DNA of 64,000 bases from Spinacia oleracea (lineage: Eukaryota; Streptophyta; Magnoliopsida; Caryophyllales; Amaranthaceae). The translations under genes were made by a program, and so were the position numbers. Shown piece by piece: positions 1 through 12,479 of the stretch. The notes beneath the pieces are model-generated. The model saw only the letters and a program-made list of their open reading frames with translations, was not told where the DNA came from and ran no database searches. The DNA lies in contig NC_079487.1 of assembly GCF_020520425.1 (NCBI RefSeq), positions 127,618,385 through 127,682,384 on the forward strand, read 5' to 3'. Each line of letters starts with the position of its first letter. The stretch's first letter is position 1.

Positions 1-267
1 GGAAACTTACTTAAATTACCCACAAAGTAAATACCTTTTTCATCAATTGTTGACTAGGTCAAAACAACACTACATGTACACCAAACAAATTAGAAATGCC
101 AATCGGATTGTATTGATCAAATTTGGTATTGGTCAACTTCGATCGAGTCCGGTTCAGATTAAGATTAAATCAGATTAATTTAATATTTGGTCGGGTCGGG
201 TCATATTGTATTTATTTCTTATGAATTGGCTTATTATGAAAAACATTAATCAGTGTACTATTAGGCT
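1..267. other. AT-rich non-coding sequence
   Basis: No gene or element end is seen here. The GGGTCGGGTC-like words near 190-205 resemble the degenerate CCCGA-rich repeats further along the window. Confidence 0.4.
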
Positions 268-754
268 TAGATATGGCGATAGATCCTGGACCCTATCGGG
301 ATCATGTAGATCCAGATTCATTTTACAGGATTTGGATCTTTAAATTTTGGACCCCGCGGATCTGGATCCGAATCATATGGATGGGATCTGGAAAAGAATC
401 CCGTTTTGAGGTCCAGATTCTACCCATTGGTCCGTTTTAATAAAAAATGTGTTTAAAATAAAATGAATTTTAATTTTTTTTTCTTCATAATTTTGATATT
501 TTTTTTCTTTATTCCATTAGAAAATATATATTTGCATTATACGGTGAATGAATATTTTTTTTTTTTTTTGTAAAAAGTAGCATAAAAATTATATTTTTTG
601 TAGAAAAAAAATACACGTGTATCCAGATCCTACTCGCGGATCTGGATCCAATTTTTTTGGACCCGCGGATCCGGATCTGGATCCATGTGTGAAAAACGGA
701 TATTGATCTGGATCTATTAGGATTCGGTCCAACTCCTTCTCATTGCCATACCTA
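268..754. repeat. hAT-like MITE rich in GGATCTGGATCC words
   Basis: The left end reads TAGATATGGCGAT and the right end, on the opposite strand, TAGGTATGGCAAT, so the ends form imperfect terminal inverted repeats. The interior repeats GATCTGGATCC-like words many times on both sides of an AT-rich centre. TATGGCAAT-type ends are common in plant hAT-like non-autonomous elements. No convincing 8-bp target duplication is visible, so the class is inference. Confidence 0.35.
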
Positions 755-1563
755 ACTTGACCAATTCATGTCAAAACCAGGTCAGATAAAATTCGAGGCA
801 AGTGATTTCGGGTAAATTATACTTCTGGGTATGGAGTTAGTTAATTTAGGTTGTCTAATCGGGCACATGTCAATTTTTTCAAGTCTAAACCTGAAGAAGT
901 TCTATATTTAGAACTTCAGATTGAGAGAAAGGGAAGAGAATTTTATTAACTAAGAATCGAGAATGATTCTTGTTACAAAACAGAAGCAAAGCACTACAGT
1001 TTATATACTAGTGTGCTAGTTTACAAGGCTAAACAAACACACCTAAGAGAGTTAGTTGTAACTAACTATTACATGATCATGTACGCCAATAAAACCAAAA
1101 TACTCCGTATCTGTATTTAGGAAAGAGGAAGCTCAAGCAAACAAAAAGGAAAAACCTAAGATTAAATTTGGGAAACAATAAGATAGTGAAAGGTTGTTAC
1201 TTGTTAGTTAACATTTCAATCCAAATACGGAGTACTAAATTTACAATCAATATAAGGTTAGTTAATGGTAGAAAACATAGTGCCGGGCAATTGTAACATT
1301 TCATACATTAATCAGTTTAAGAAGTTATTGGTGTAATATTGATGAAAGGCATGAGACTAATTACCATGTTTACGGCATTTAGTTAACATGCTTAAGATAG
1401 GGACATCCAATTTGCATTTTTTTTAATGTATGCGCCCACATAACTTGAGTACTTCGTATTATTATACGGAGTAATAGTAAATACTACCTTTTTTTTGTCC
1501 CTTAATTAATCTTTGCCCCAATTTTTATTTGAGTTGTCCCTTTGAATTTTCCACATACCATAA
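755..1563. other. non-coding sequence without recognised features
   Basis: AT-rich sequence with several ACTCCGTA/TACGGAGT words (near 1103 and 1211). No supported gene, RNA or complete repeat is seen. Confidence 0.4.
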
Positions 1564-1837
1564 CACTACAAGAAATTGTACCATTAACAACGGGAAATAT
1601 CGTTGCGAAAAGCCAATAATCGTTGATTAACGACGGAGTTTCCTGTCGCGAACCCGTCATAAAAGAGGGTCGTCGTTAATAGAAAATCCCGTCGTCAATC
1701 CGTCGTAAAAGACATTTGCGACGGTTGTTCCCGTCTTTGTTTGGTTGTTAGTCCGATCCCGTCGCAAAAGGCTTTTGCGACGGGATTTTTGACCCGTCGT
1801 AATTAGATTGTCGTTAAAGATACAAAGTCTTGTAGTG
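1564..1837 (+). mobile_element. non-autonomous CACTA element, copy 1
   Basis: It begins CACTACAAGAAATTGTA and ends with TCTTGTAGTG, which are the inverted ends of a CACTA (CMC, En/Spm) element. The 3-bp duplication TAA lies at 1561-1563 and 1838-1840. The 274-bp interior is packed with subterminal CCCGTCG/CGACGGG words and has no transposase, so it must depend on an autonomous relative. Five related copies lie at 3283, 5076, 6107, 7312 and 11134. Confidence 0.88.
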
Positions 1838-3279
1838 TAAATTGTCATAGAGAACACTAAATTACTCTATTAATTTTGATCTCACCAAATTTATCTCCCA
1901 TAAACAGAATTCTCTTCTACGAGGCCAACAAATGGGGATAAAGGGGGTACAACATGTTCAACGAACTAACTAATCATGTATTCTCCTTAAACAACTTTTA
2001 TGGATAAGTTCGTTTTAAGTAGGTAAACAGCATGCATATACTATACGTTATTAAGCTGAATAATTAATATTTATCTTAATTAGTGTTTAATTTCTAACCC
2101 AAAACGTATTTCCCTAATTGGTAGGCCAACTAGTTGTCTATGCTTTGCTTGTACAAACCAAATTGCGATTACAAAGTTATGCCATACGATTACATGAAAG
2201 TTTCTCACCCACATTATAGTTTGTGTATGGTTCAAGATCAACACCTTTTCATAACTAAATGTACAGTATAACATAATTAATTATATATTTCCATCATTTT
2301 TTTGTAACATGAATCTAGCTACCTAATTAATTTTGATTTGATCACATCTAATTACTGCGCGCGTAATAAGAAGTGTCTAATTTGTTCGGGATATACATTT
2401 TTGTTGTTTCGAGAATATTTTTTTTCCGTATACATTTTCTTCTGACTTTAGATGTCATGTAATACATGTATGAATAATTGTCTAACTAATTAATGTACTA
2501 CATTGTGACTTGACCCTTGAGGTGAGTATCAAAGGAGAAGGACAGTCAGGTCAGTCGTAACTAGCTCTTATATCTGGTCAAATTGTATGTTTCTCCACAC
2601 ACCATATATACTACTAATGCATAATATTGTACGATAGTTGAGATAATAAAGAGATATTGCATATCTCTCATATTCCTATCGAAAGGAGTATTTTAAATTT
2701 AAGGGTGTGATTGTACTCTAAGACAATCTATCGAGAATTATTAGTTTTAAGCTAACATGTGAGCTTCAAGGCTAATATGATTCTTAGACAATTACAAACA
2801 ACTTAATTTTAGGCTAAAGATTTATGACATCTAAACCCATAACATTAAGTAATTGTGAGTTTGTGACATATGAGAACCTAAACCCTACTTGCAATATAAG
2901 CTACTCCGTAGTCACCACCACACGTGCAAATGAGAGATCCAACATCATGAAATATAAGTTGGTTATTTGAACCATATTATAAGTTGGGAAGAACATGCAT
3001 TTAGGATGATAGAAAAACTTCCATGTAAAAATCAAGTTGACAGAATATATGCATGCACCATAAGTCCATAACTTTACTTTGTACTAATTCAAACCCAAAA
3101 AAAGCGAGGTAAAAAATGCATGAATAAAATTGAAAGGGTCACATAAGATATATGGGACTATGGGTGGTCCCACAAAACTAACAATTGGGCATTATCCCAT
3201 AAGATTCTGTTAAGAAACTGCTCTCTGATAGCATGGTTATTATTATTAGAATTGGTGTTTTTGTGTAGATTAAGGATGT
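1838..3279. other. intergenic sequence without recognised genes
   Basis: AT-rich sequence. The short open frames lack homology, codon structure or splice context and are treated as chance. No repeat with clear ends is seen. Confidence 0.4.
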
Positions 3280-3282
3280 GTG

Positions 3283-3527
3283 TACTACAGGAATTTGTAT
3301 CTTTAATGACAATCTAATTTGTATCAAAAATTCTGTTGTAAAAGCTTTTTGCGACGGGGCTAACAACCAAACAAAGACGAGAACAATTGTCGTAAATGTC
3401 TTTTACGACGGGCTAACGACGACCTCTTTTATGACGGGTTCGCGATAGGAAATCCCGTCATTAATCAACGATTATTGGCCTTTAGCGACGGGATTTCTTG
3501 TCGTTAATGGTACAATTTCTTGTAGTG
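3283..3527 (-). mobile_element. non-autonomous CACTA element, copy 2 (inverted)
   Basis: The same family as copy 1 in reverse orientation. The first base is mutated (TACTA instead of CACTA) and the other end is intact (TTTCTTGTAGTG). The 3-bp duplication GTG lies at 3280-3282 and 3528-3530. At 245 bp it is slightly shorter than the other copies through internal deletion. Confidence 0.85.
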
Positions 3528-3530
3528 GTG

Positions 3531-5072
3531 GTTTGGCATGCCATTATAGACGTTTTAAATGATAATTAAGGTGTTGAAATTTTAAGTTAACTTAAATGAT
3601 TAGTGCGGTTTATCAAGCACCTTAAATAGAATATAAGGTCTTGAAATTGATATAATTTGAGACGTTATTTTGAGTAACGTTTCAATGTAAGGTCGTTAAA
3701 TTTTCATGTATTTTGCCTTTAATTTTTTATTTAAAATAATTATTTTATAAATTTCAGCTCTTTAAACTATTAATTCTACCAAACAACTCATCTAATTTGG
3801 TATCTTATTAGTTTCAACACCTTATCATTTTCAACTACAATCTTTTCAGTTTCAGCTAACTTATCAATTCCAGCCTAAATAATCTACAACAAATGACCGT
3901 ATAATTGGATAGGAGGATTCAAACCTATGACCAATCACACACATCTAATTCCGAATCTTTATTCGAGTAGACATGGCAAAAATGTCCAGTGCTCAATTAC
4001 AAGAACAAAATTATCCGACAAGAGAACCGAACTCTATCTGAAATCAACCCGGTCCAAATTGTACGTACTCAACCCGATTTGACTCACTCGACCAATTTGA
4101 ACTGACCCGACGACAATGTGTTTAACAATGCTTATTTTACCATTGACAATAAGCCGAATATGAACTGTTTCAACCTGAAATTAATATGATATATATATCA
4201 TTTACCTGGACTTAGTGATTCGAGCCGATCGAACTGATCCGATCCGATCTCAATCTAAACGACCCATCTGCCACCTCAATATGCAAGGCCCACAAAACTA
4301 AGAATGGGGGCACATATATCTCAAAAGATTTTGTTAAGAAACTGCTCCCTAACTGCATGGGGTCACCAAATAAGAAAGAAATATAGATGTATGGTATAAG
4401 TAATAAATGGTGAGACTTTTAGGCAACAAAAAAGGAATAGTGAGACGTTATTGGTTTCCTTACCATCAAACATATGTGGGAGAGTTTTAATTGAAGCCCT
4501 TTTAATTTGCTTATGGGATAGTCGGTTACCCTTGTCTGTGGACAACCATCTATGCATGACTAACTCGGCCTCAAACATTTTAAGAAATACCCCATGTGAG
4601 TTTGATCCCTTTCCACTTAATGTTTGTTAACTTTGTCTAAAGACCAACTACAACAACAAATCAAATCACCATACTTAGGCAACTTAGCCTATGTATGGTA
4701 TCCCATCTTATCCTGTTTTCAAGTTTTTTTGTCTTTCCCCGACCCGATCTCATTTCTTGGGTACCTTTGTTGTTGTTCGACTTTGAGAGTTTCCGAGGTA
4801 GTTACTCGTTGTTGCCAATCAAGACAAATATTGAAAAATACGTTACTACTCCGTACTACTAACTAAACATTTTTAACAACTGTTATCGGAGTTTGTTAAC
4901 TGAAATTGAAAAATTAGTAGTTGAAACTAATAAGGTTATAAGGAGTACGTAGTAGAAGTACTACACATAAGTAAGTTATAATTGCTTCCAATAAGCTTTC
5001 TAAATTTTAATTCACAACTACCATGCACATGATAAAGTTAAAAAATACTTCATACATGGAGTAACTTTCTAC
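3531..5072. other. intergenic sequence with degenerate repeat remnants
   Basis: Positions about 3970-4265 carry degenerate ACCCGA/CGACCC words like those in 6400-8165, probably an eroded element. No gene is supported. The open frames at 4363-4578 and 4624-4866 show no recognisable protein. Confidence 0.4.
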
Positions 5073-5075
5073 TAC

Positions 5076-5344
5076 CACTACAAGAAATTGTACTATTAAC
5101 GACGAGAAATCCCGTCGCTAAAGGTCAATAATTGTTGATTAACGACGGGATTTTCCGTCGCGAACCCGTCATAAAAGGGGGCCGTCGTTAATGGAAAATC
5201 CTGTCGTTAACCCGTCGTAAAAGACATTTACGACGGTTGTTCCCGTCTTTGTTGGGTTGTTATCCCCGTCGAAAAAGTCCTTTTGCGACGGGATTTTTAC
5301 CTGTCGTTATTAACTTGTCATAAAAGATACAAATTTTTGTAGTG
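5076..5344 (+). mobile_element. non-autonomous CACTA element, copy 3
   Basis: Left end CACTACAAGAAATTGTAC, right end TTTTTGTAGTG, and 3-bp duplication TAC at 5073-5075 and 5345-5347. The interior has the family's CGACGGG/CCCGTCG subterminal words and no coding capacity. Confidence 0.87.
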
Positions 5345-5347
5345 TAC

Positions 5348-6103
5348 ACAAATTATTACTATGTATAAATTTAATAGTCAAAATAAGTCGAACAAAATAC
5401 ACCGGAACTTAATTAGTAGCCCGTTGACAAGGAATGTACAATGATACTAGCAGTGTAAATGTAGAATAGTAACAGTAAAGAATTGAAGACTAGAAAACAG
5501 TGACAAAAGGAGTAATCATGTGAAATTATTAGCGTTCCACGAAATGCCAAACAAAACAGCAAATTGTTCATTTCAGAATTCAGATAGATGCAAATCATGC
5601 AATAGGCAATCAGAGTCTATAACAATAGGATAGATGTACATACTTTAATCCTTACAGAGTTAACTTATTTGTCATCATTTGGTCAAGCACAGCCTAAGGC
5701 TCTATGGAATATGGACTGTATATATACCAAGTATTAAGTATAATATATGCTCCTAAAGTGGAAGTACTTTTTATTTTTATTTTTATTTTATTTTTCTCGT
5801 TTCCGATCCAAAAATATTATTGCAGCTATCGTAGTACGTGAATAATTAACTTGGAGAACTACGAGAGAAAACCACATACGTTGTGTGAAATACCGTCTTA
5901 AGCACATAACCCTAGCTGGGTAAAAAACTTAATTATGATCGATGAGTTGCCAATTCAACAAGAATATATTGAGTACGTAGTGCGTGTAGAGGGAAATAGT
6001 AATAGCTATACCGATTTCCTTAAAAGGATACGCGTAATGTTTGTAAGTTGCAAATTGCAATGATTACGGAACAAATGAATTATGATAAAAAAAAAAAAAA
6101 AAA
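5348..6103. other. non-coding sequence without recognised features
   Basis: AT-rich sequence. There is an A-run at about 6087-6104 next to the following CACTA copy. No gene or RNA is supported. Confidence 0.4.
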
Positions 6104-6106
6104 ATT

Positions 6107-6376
6107 CACTACAAGAATTTGTATCTTTAACGACAACTTAATTACGATAGGTCAAAAATCTTGTCGCAAAAGTTTTTTGCGACAGGGGCTAACAAACAAA
6201 CAAAGACGGGAATAACCGTCGCAAATGTTTTTTACGACGGGTTAACGACGGGATTTTCCATTAACGACGGCCCCCTTTTATGACGGGTTCGCGACAGGAA
6301 TTCCCGTCATTAATCAACGATTATTGGCCTTTAGCGAAGGGATTTCCCGTCGTTAATGATATAACTTTTTGTAGTG
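6107..6376 (-). mobile_element. non-autonomous CACTA element, copy 4 (inverted)
   Basis: It starts CACTACAAGAATTTGTATC and ends ACTTTTTGTAGTG, so it is inverted relative to copy 1. The flanking triplets are ATT and AAT, which do not match. A one-base change at the end of the poly-A run could explain this. Confidence 0.82.
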
Positions 6377-6399
6377 AATAAAAATAAGAATATGAGTAT

Positions 6400-8165
6400 G
6401 ACGGTATGGCTGTCAATTCTCAACCTGCATGAACGGTTGAACATGTTGGGTTAATCTGATCGTTTAGAACCCGAACCGTTAATATAACCCGCGAGTTGTA
6501 ACCCAAAACTCGATCCGATATGATTATATTCAACCCGAACCAAAACATACTCGAAAATATTTACCTGATTAAGATCTGAAATCTAATAACAAACCATTTT
6601 GCGGTAACCCAAACCGAATGGATTTGAACACCGTTAATGACCCGATCCATTTCAATTTGAACCGTTTCAACCAAAAAAATCCCATTTACCCAAACCGTTT
6701 ACAACCCGTCACTCGTTCAACACAAACCGTTTACAAAACTCATAACCCGCTTAATCCAAACCGTTTATTAATTGCTTGTCTACGTAAAACTGATTAATTC
6801 GATCTAAACTAAATTAATATAATTCAATACATTATAAGCTTATAATCAACCAACTAACCGAAAAAATACGTTATCTTAACTTCTCGAATTAATTAACTAT
6901 TGAACTAGCTTGTTTGTCTCGTTTCGTAGTTGAACATGTTTGTCTCATTGTTGTTTAAAACAATATAAATATTTGACAGACTGTCATTTACAAACTTTAC
7001 AAATTTAGTAGGTATTAGTTCATTATTATCGATTATTAATTACTACGTTATTAGTTATTAATTAATTAATAAATGCTTCATTAATACGTAGTGACTAATT
7101 TTATTAATTACTTACTAGTTTATCATTATCGATTATTAAATTAAGTTATATACGATACATACTCACTAACTATATTTCTCTTAAATTTTAACACTATTAA
7201 AAGTTATTTATCGCCCTTGTCTCCTAATTTAGGCGTTGATATTATATTATAATTTATAAATGTACTGAAAATTGTGATTTTAGAAATTATCCGATATTGT
7301 TTATAATTTGACACTACAAGAAATTGTACTATTAACGACGGGAAATCCCGTCGCGAAAGGCCAATAATCGTTGATTAACGACGGGATTTCCTGTCGCGAA
7401 CCCGTCATAAAAGGGGGCCGTCGTTAATAGAAATCCCGTCGTAAATCCATCGTAAACCTGTCGTAAAAGACATTTGCGACGGTTATTCCCGTCATTGTTT
7501 GGTTGTTAGCCCCGTCGCAAAAGGCTTTTGCGACGGGAATTTTGACCCGTCGTAATTAGGTTGTCGTTAAAGATACAAATTCTTGTAGTGTGAATTGGAA
7601 TTGACCTGATCCGAAGTACAACCTGCTATTCATTTCATCCCATTACTGATTTATCCAAACGGTACGAACCATAACCAATAAGAACCGAAATGATAATTAA
7701 GAACCCGAACTGATATATATGGACCTGAACCCCTAAACCTATTTAACCCGATTCATTTCAGACAGTTATCAGATGAACCCGAACATATATGATATGAGTC
7801 TGTTACAACCCGGCTAAATCCGTTTACAACCTGTTGTGTTCCAACCCAAATCGACCTGACCCGATCCGACTATAACCCCACCCGATATGATGCAAAACTG
7901 TTACAACCCGACTAAACACGTTTATAACCCCTCCCAACCCGACCAGACTATACGCCGACCTGATATGAACCCGATCTAAAATTTATCTTTCCCGATATGA
8001 ACTCAACCCGAAATGATACAGTGTCTACTAATCTGAACTGAATCGACCTGTTAATTTTTCAACACGACCCGATCCAACCCGACAGGCAAATGAACTCGTT
8101 TCAACATGATCCGACAAACCTAACTCAACCCCGATTCGTTTGTCCGAATTGACAACCCAATAAGT
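6400..8165. repeat. degenerate ACCCGA-rich repeat region, possibly one eroded element
   Basis: Dense AACCCGA/CCCGACC/GAACCG words occur at about 6410-6780 and 7600-8160. The outer edges share an inverted GGCTGTCAATTC / GAATTGACAACCC motif (near 6408 and 8146), suggesting one larger element into which CACTA copy 5 later inserted. Between them lies plain AT-rich DNA (6790-7310). No target duplication is found, so the outer boundaries are uncertain. Confidence 0.35.
7312..7590 (+). mobile_element. non-autonomous CACTA element, copy 5
   Basis: Left end CACTACAAGAAATTGTAC, right end AATTCTTGTAGTG, and 3-bp duplication TGA at 7309-7311 and 7591-7593. The two ends are among the best preserved of the six copies. 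It is nested in the ACCCGA-rich repeat. Confidence 0.9.
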
Positions 8166-8300
8166 GCCTAATAGTCCTCCAAAGCGAGGGCTAAAAAAAA
8201 TGCACGAAAACCTGAAGTTACGTAAAAAGCGGCAGTACGTAACATTATATATATTTCCCTCTCAAGTCTCAGCATCTGCGGTAGGAAAGAATATAAATTT

Positions 8301-8687
8301 GGCAAATTTGTCAAAAATTACCTTATAAAATATGATTTTTGCGAAAAACTACCTTATAAAAAAAAATGTTGTAATAAACTACCTTATAAAATTTTTATGT
8401 TGTAAGATACTATCTTTGGCCATATTATGAGCATTAATTTAAAATTACGACGTTGACTTTACTAGGTGCATATTACGCGACATCTAACGGGAAAGACGTA
8501 ATTAAATGGCACGTGACATATATATGGTAAAGTCAATCCCGAAATTTCGATCAAACGTTCATAATTCGGGAAAAGGTAGTATCTTACAACATAAATTTTT
8601 TATAAGGTAGTTTATTACAACATTTTTTTTATAAGGTAGTTTTTCGCAAAAATCATATTTTATAAGGTAGTTTTTGACAAATTTGCC
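8301..8687. mobile_element. Mutator-like MITE with 9-bp target duplication
   Basis: Long inverted ends start GGCAAATTTGTCAAAAA and return at the right as TTTTTGACAAATTTGCC. Each arm carries repeated AAACTACCTTATAAAA motifs. A perfect 9-bp duplication TATAAATTT lies at 8292-8300 and 8688-8696. Long terminal inverted repeats with 9-bp duplications are the mark of Mutator-like elements. No coding region is present. Confidence 0.88.
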
Positions 8688-8897
8688 TATAAATTTTCAT
8701 GGAGAGTTTTCGGTGGAAGAAATTACACAATGAAAATTATAACTAAATATGCCGATAACGTGCAATATTCGTGATAATAGGTCGGACATATGATAGTTTC
8801 ATAGAGCAACTATTAATCAAGAGAGTGTGAAAATAATTAGACTTTGTTATGAAATGTCATTTTTGTAAAATTGTACGTAGGTGTACCGTGTTATGAG

Positions 8898-9655
8898 TAG
8901 GGGTGAGTATGGGTTTGGTACCCGAACCAATAGCATTATTGGATCGGGTAATCGATAATTAACAAGGCTAAAACTTATATCCATGAACCGAATCGTTAAG
9001 GTCGGGGATCCGTATTTCGGGTACCAAACTTTCGGATCGGATATCGGGTACCCGTTATGATATCCAATTGGAAAAGATTGACTTTATAACCAGATTATTG
9101 TAATACTCCCTCCGTATTTATTTAAGAGATACACTTGGTCGGGCACGTGTATTAAGAAGAAGATTTGAATGAATAAAAATAATAAAGCAAGTGGGGTTGG
9201 GTAGATATTTTAATAAGTAAACAAGTGGTGACCATGTCATTTTAAGGGGGTGGGAGGTGGGGTGGGTAAATTAGATGTATTATTTAATTAGATGGTGGGG
9301 TTGATAAGCTACTAAAAATGACAAGTGTATCTCTTAAATAAATACGGCCGGAAAAGGCAAGTGTATCTCTTAAATAAAAACGGAGAGAGTATCATTCAAC
9401 ACTAAACACCAACATTAACACATGATTTTGACTGAATTACTAATGAAATTAGAATTTACTCAAATATATATTGATTATTAACATTTAGGATTTTGATCTC
9501 TTGGGAAAAATATTTAAATTGGGAAAAATTTAATAAAAGTGCTTATCGGATCGTTATCGCGTACCCGTTATTTATAAAATGATATCAGTAACCATATTCA
9601 ATAACCAAATTTCGGATCGGGTACCCGAACTGATAACCATATCGATTCAACCCTA
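8898..9655. mobile_element. hAT-like non-autonomous element, interrupted by a Stowaway
   Basis: The left end reads TAGGGGTGAGTATGGG and the right end on the other strand TAGGGTTGAATCGATATGG. Both arms carry GGGTACCCGAAC/GGATCGGGTA words. The flanking octamers GTTATGAG and GTTATTTA agree at the first five positions, possibly an eroded 8-bp hAT duplication. A Stowaway sits at 9106-9389. The class is inference from end style. Confidence 0.5.
9106..9389. mobile_element. Stowaway MITE (TATTTATTTAAGAGATACAC family)
   Basis: It begins CTCCCTCCGTATTTATTTAA and ends with the imperfect inverse AAATAAAAACGGAGAGAG, flanked by TA on both sides (9104-9105 and 9390-9391). TA duplications and CTCCCTCCGT ends define Stowaway elements of the Tc1/mariner group. 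Two close relatives lie at 48948 and 49276. Confidence 0.87.
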
Positions 9656-9663
9656 GTTATTTA

Positions 9664-11133
9664 GATCGAGCGACAATGAAAAAATCATGTAATTTGATGA
9701 TATGTGTTGAAAACGAAGTGCAAATCAAACCGTGCGAATTAATATATATAGAGAATAAAGTCTTTGAAGCAAAAAAAACTTAAAGAGAAGAAGTCTGGTA
9801 CGACATGCGCATGGATGCCAAAGAGAGGAAGGAGAAAAGGATAGAAATGTTGATCTCTCTGATTAAAGTTATTTTGTTCATGATGGCCCCCTATCTTTGT
9901 ACGTAAACCTGCCATTGCCCATATCATCGATCTACCACGTACAATTCTATCTTTAACTTCTTTATTTAATTTTCTTGATATTCCTTTTTTATTACTCTAT
10001 AAGTATATAATATGTGGTCGTCATACGGAGTACTTTTTATTCAATATAGACATTTAAAATTAGTACTCAAACTTCTCATGATCATTTCTAACTCCTCGAT
10101 CAACTTCAACCTGTACTTCCACTTTAATTACCCGAAGAAGCACGGGATGAGAAAATTTCTTAATGATCAACAAAAACAACAATTTACGCTCCTTAACAAA
10201 TGCAATTATCTTATAAACAATTTCTGTATCCTAATGTATTTGCAACGTACCATATGACCCTTTATAAATTAATCGAACATAGGTACGTAGTAAATTAAAT
10301 ATTTAATAGGTAGCTTAGCTAATTAAATAATAGTACATGTGACCTAAATAATACTGGGCTACGTACAATGAAGATGACAGACTAAAGTCACTAAACATAT
10401 AGGCCGTTTCAGTTTCAGACTCCAGTGCACTAAACTAGGGATGTACCATTACCAATTATATATGTCTACATTTAGACAATTATTATTGAAATTGTACCTA
10501 AACTTTAGCTTTTTAACAGTCAGTAAGTATCGAAAGGCGCGATATTCAAGTGTCTACTTGATACAGAGTATCCGCTAGATCACGAGTCCGATCATTAATT
10601 GGAAGCAAACTCTTTTTAAAACAAGAGTAAATGGGTACATTTGAACCGTGAATTCTCCACACCTGCACTAAATAACGAGAGCCTTGTACACCGATTACGA
10701 CACTCGTAATTATTGAAACAACATAAATTCACTCATGCTACTAGCTTACTGCTTAGTCTTTAAAGTAATGACTTCCATTTGGCGTTTACTTCTACAAATA
10801 GTAAAAATAATAAATAGTAATGGGGGTTTTAAAAGGGCAGATGTTAACAGCTCAATGTTGTAATAGTATTCATGCTTATTACTATGTCAACAGAAGGAAG
10901 CAACAACTACGTACTGGATCATTATTTCAGACTAACAGCAATTAACTCTATCTTCTTTTAACCTATAACCAATGATATTTACTGTCATCACTCATCAGTG
11001 ATAAGTGATTCAGTGACCTTTTAATATTGTCGACTTGGATTATTCCATTAAGCGTACCCGTGTATGTGCAATGTGTCCAGTTCTAACGGATCGATAACTC
11101 ACTAGATAACTAAGTAAACAATTACTAAATCAG
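9664..11133. other. intergenic sequence without recognised genes
   Basis: AT-rich. The open frames at 9739-9927 and 10012-10257 look like chance frames. A TACGGAGTAC word lies near 10023. Confidence 0.4.
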
Positions 11134-11388
11134 TGAGACGAATTGCGAAATTCCGTTGTTAAAGGCTAATAATCGTTGATTAATGACGGGATTTCTTGTT
11201 GCGAACTCGTCATAAAAGGGGTTGTCGTTAATGGAAAATCTCGTCGTTAACCCGTCATAAAAGACATTTACGATGCTTGTTCTCGTTTTTGTTTGGTTGT
11301 TAGTCCTGTCGTAAAAGACTTTTTTTTGCGACGGGATTTTTGCCCCGTCGTAATTGGGTTGTCATTAAAAATACAAATTCTTGTAGTG
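11134..11388 (+). mobile_element. truncated CACTA element, copy 6
   Basis: The interior and right end (ATTCTTGTAGTG, ending 11388) belong to the same family as the five copies above. The left terminal inverted repeat is missing and replaced by unrelated sequence, so this copy is probably immobile. The start is approximate. Confidence 0.75.
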
Positions 11389-11914
11389 TGCGTTTGTATT
11401 TTTAGGTTTGTACGTATAATTAAGTGGAATACATGATTAAAAATTATAATCTTTGACCTTAAAGTGAATTATAAGAGTTAATTATTTCGAAACGGAGGTA
11501 GTATCACGAGCACTAGCTAGTCGTAAGTGTAAGTTAAAAGAAAGAAGTTTAATACGGAGTACTCCGTACCCCGTACTCTAAAAAAATCAAATTGAGAGAA
11601 GGGAAGGGTTGGGAATTCGAGTTTGTTAATAAAAAAAAGTGTCATAAATAAATAAATGATGTACGTAGGAGTAAGAAGTTATTTAACTGTGTTATGCAGA
11701 GTTTGCAGTAATAATACGGAGGAAAAAGGACAGCGCCTTTGATTTAGGGGCGGTGAAGATTTTCTTTTCATTCATTGATGGAGTAAGTGAGTCACAGTTA
11801 TCTGCCATTTCAAGTTTATTGTCTTACCCTAAAACTATGTTATGTGTTACGCCTAGATAGGAGTCTTCAACGTTTGTGTTTAGGAATATTATTTCACATG
11901 AAAGAAATATATAG
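11389..11914. other. non-coding sequence with a Stowaway end remnant
   Basis: A single CGGAGGTAGTA-like end near 11491-11500 looks like an eroded Stowaway terminus. The palindrome TACGGAGTACTCCGTA lies near 11553. No gene is seen. Confidence 0.4.
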
Positions 11915-11923
11915 TTTAGAATA

Positions 11924-12479
11924 GGCAAATTTGTTAAAAAGGACCTTTTATAATCCAAATTTTGCGAGAAAGGACCTTATATATTTTTTTTTGTGAAATA
12001 ACACCTTAATGTAATTTTTTTTGTGAGAAAGGACCTTATATAAATTTTTTTTTGTGAAATCACACATTAATGTAATTTTTTTTGCGAAAGACAACCAAGA
12101 GTAAATTTCCGGCATTGACTGAGTTTTTTCCGGCCATTGACTTGCACGTGAGAAGCACGTGTGGCATTATTTTGCTAATCACACCCAATTTTCCTCCAAA
12201 ATTCTAAGCTTTAAAACCTAAAGTTGAAAAGAAAAACCGAAATAAAATCAAGTTTGAAAATTCAAGAGTCAGGAAAATCATTGTCTTTAGCCAACGTAAG
12301 CCACACGTGCTGCTCACGTGCAAGTTAATGGCCGGAAAAGCTCAGTCAATGCCGGAAACATTCCTTAGGTCCTTTCTCGCAAAAAAAATTACTTTAAGGT
12401 GTGTTTTCACAAAAAAAATTATATAAGGTCCTTTCTCGCAAAATTTGAGTTATAAAAGGTCATTTTTGGCAAATTTGCC
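11924..12479. mobile_element. Mutator-like MITE with 9-bp target duplication
   Basis: Inverted ends GGCAAATTTGTTAAAAA and TTTTTGGCAAATTTGCC enclose arms with repeated GAAAGGACCTTATA motifs. A perfect 9-bp duplication TTTAGAATA lies at 11915-11923 and 12480-12488. The outermost bases match the element at 8301, so the two belong to related groups although their interiors differ. The central part carries an inner pair of CACGTG words. No coding capacity. Confidence 0.87.

Noticed and set aside
3900-3975. tRNA-like B box on the minus strand (GGTTTGAATCC)
   Set aside because: There is no matching A box at the right distance and no tail, so it may be chance.
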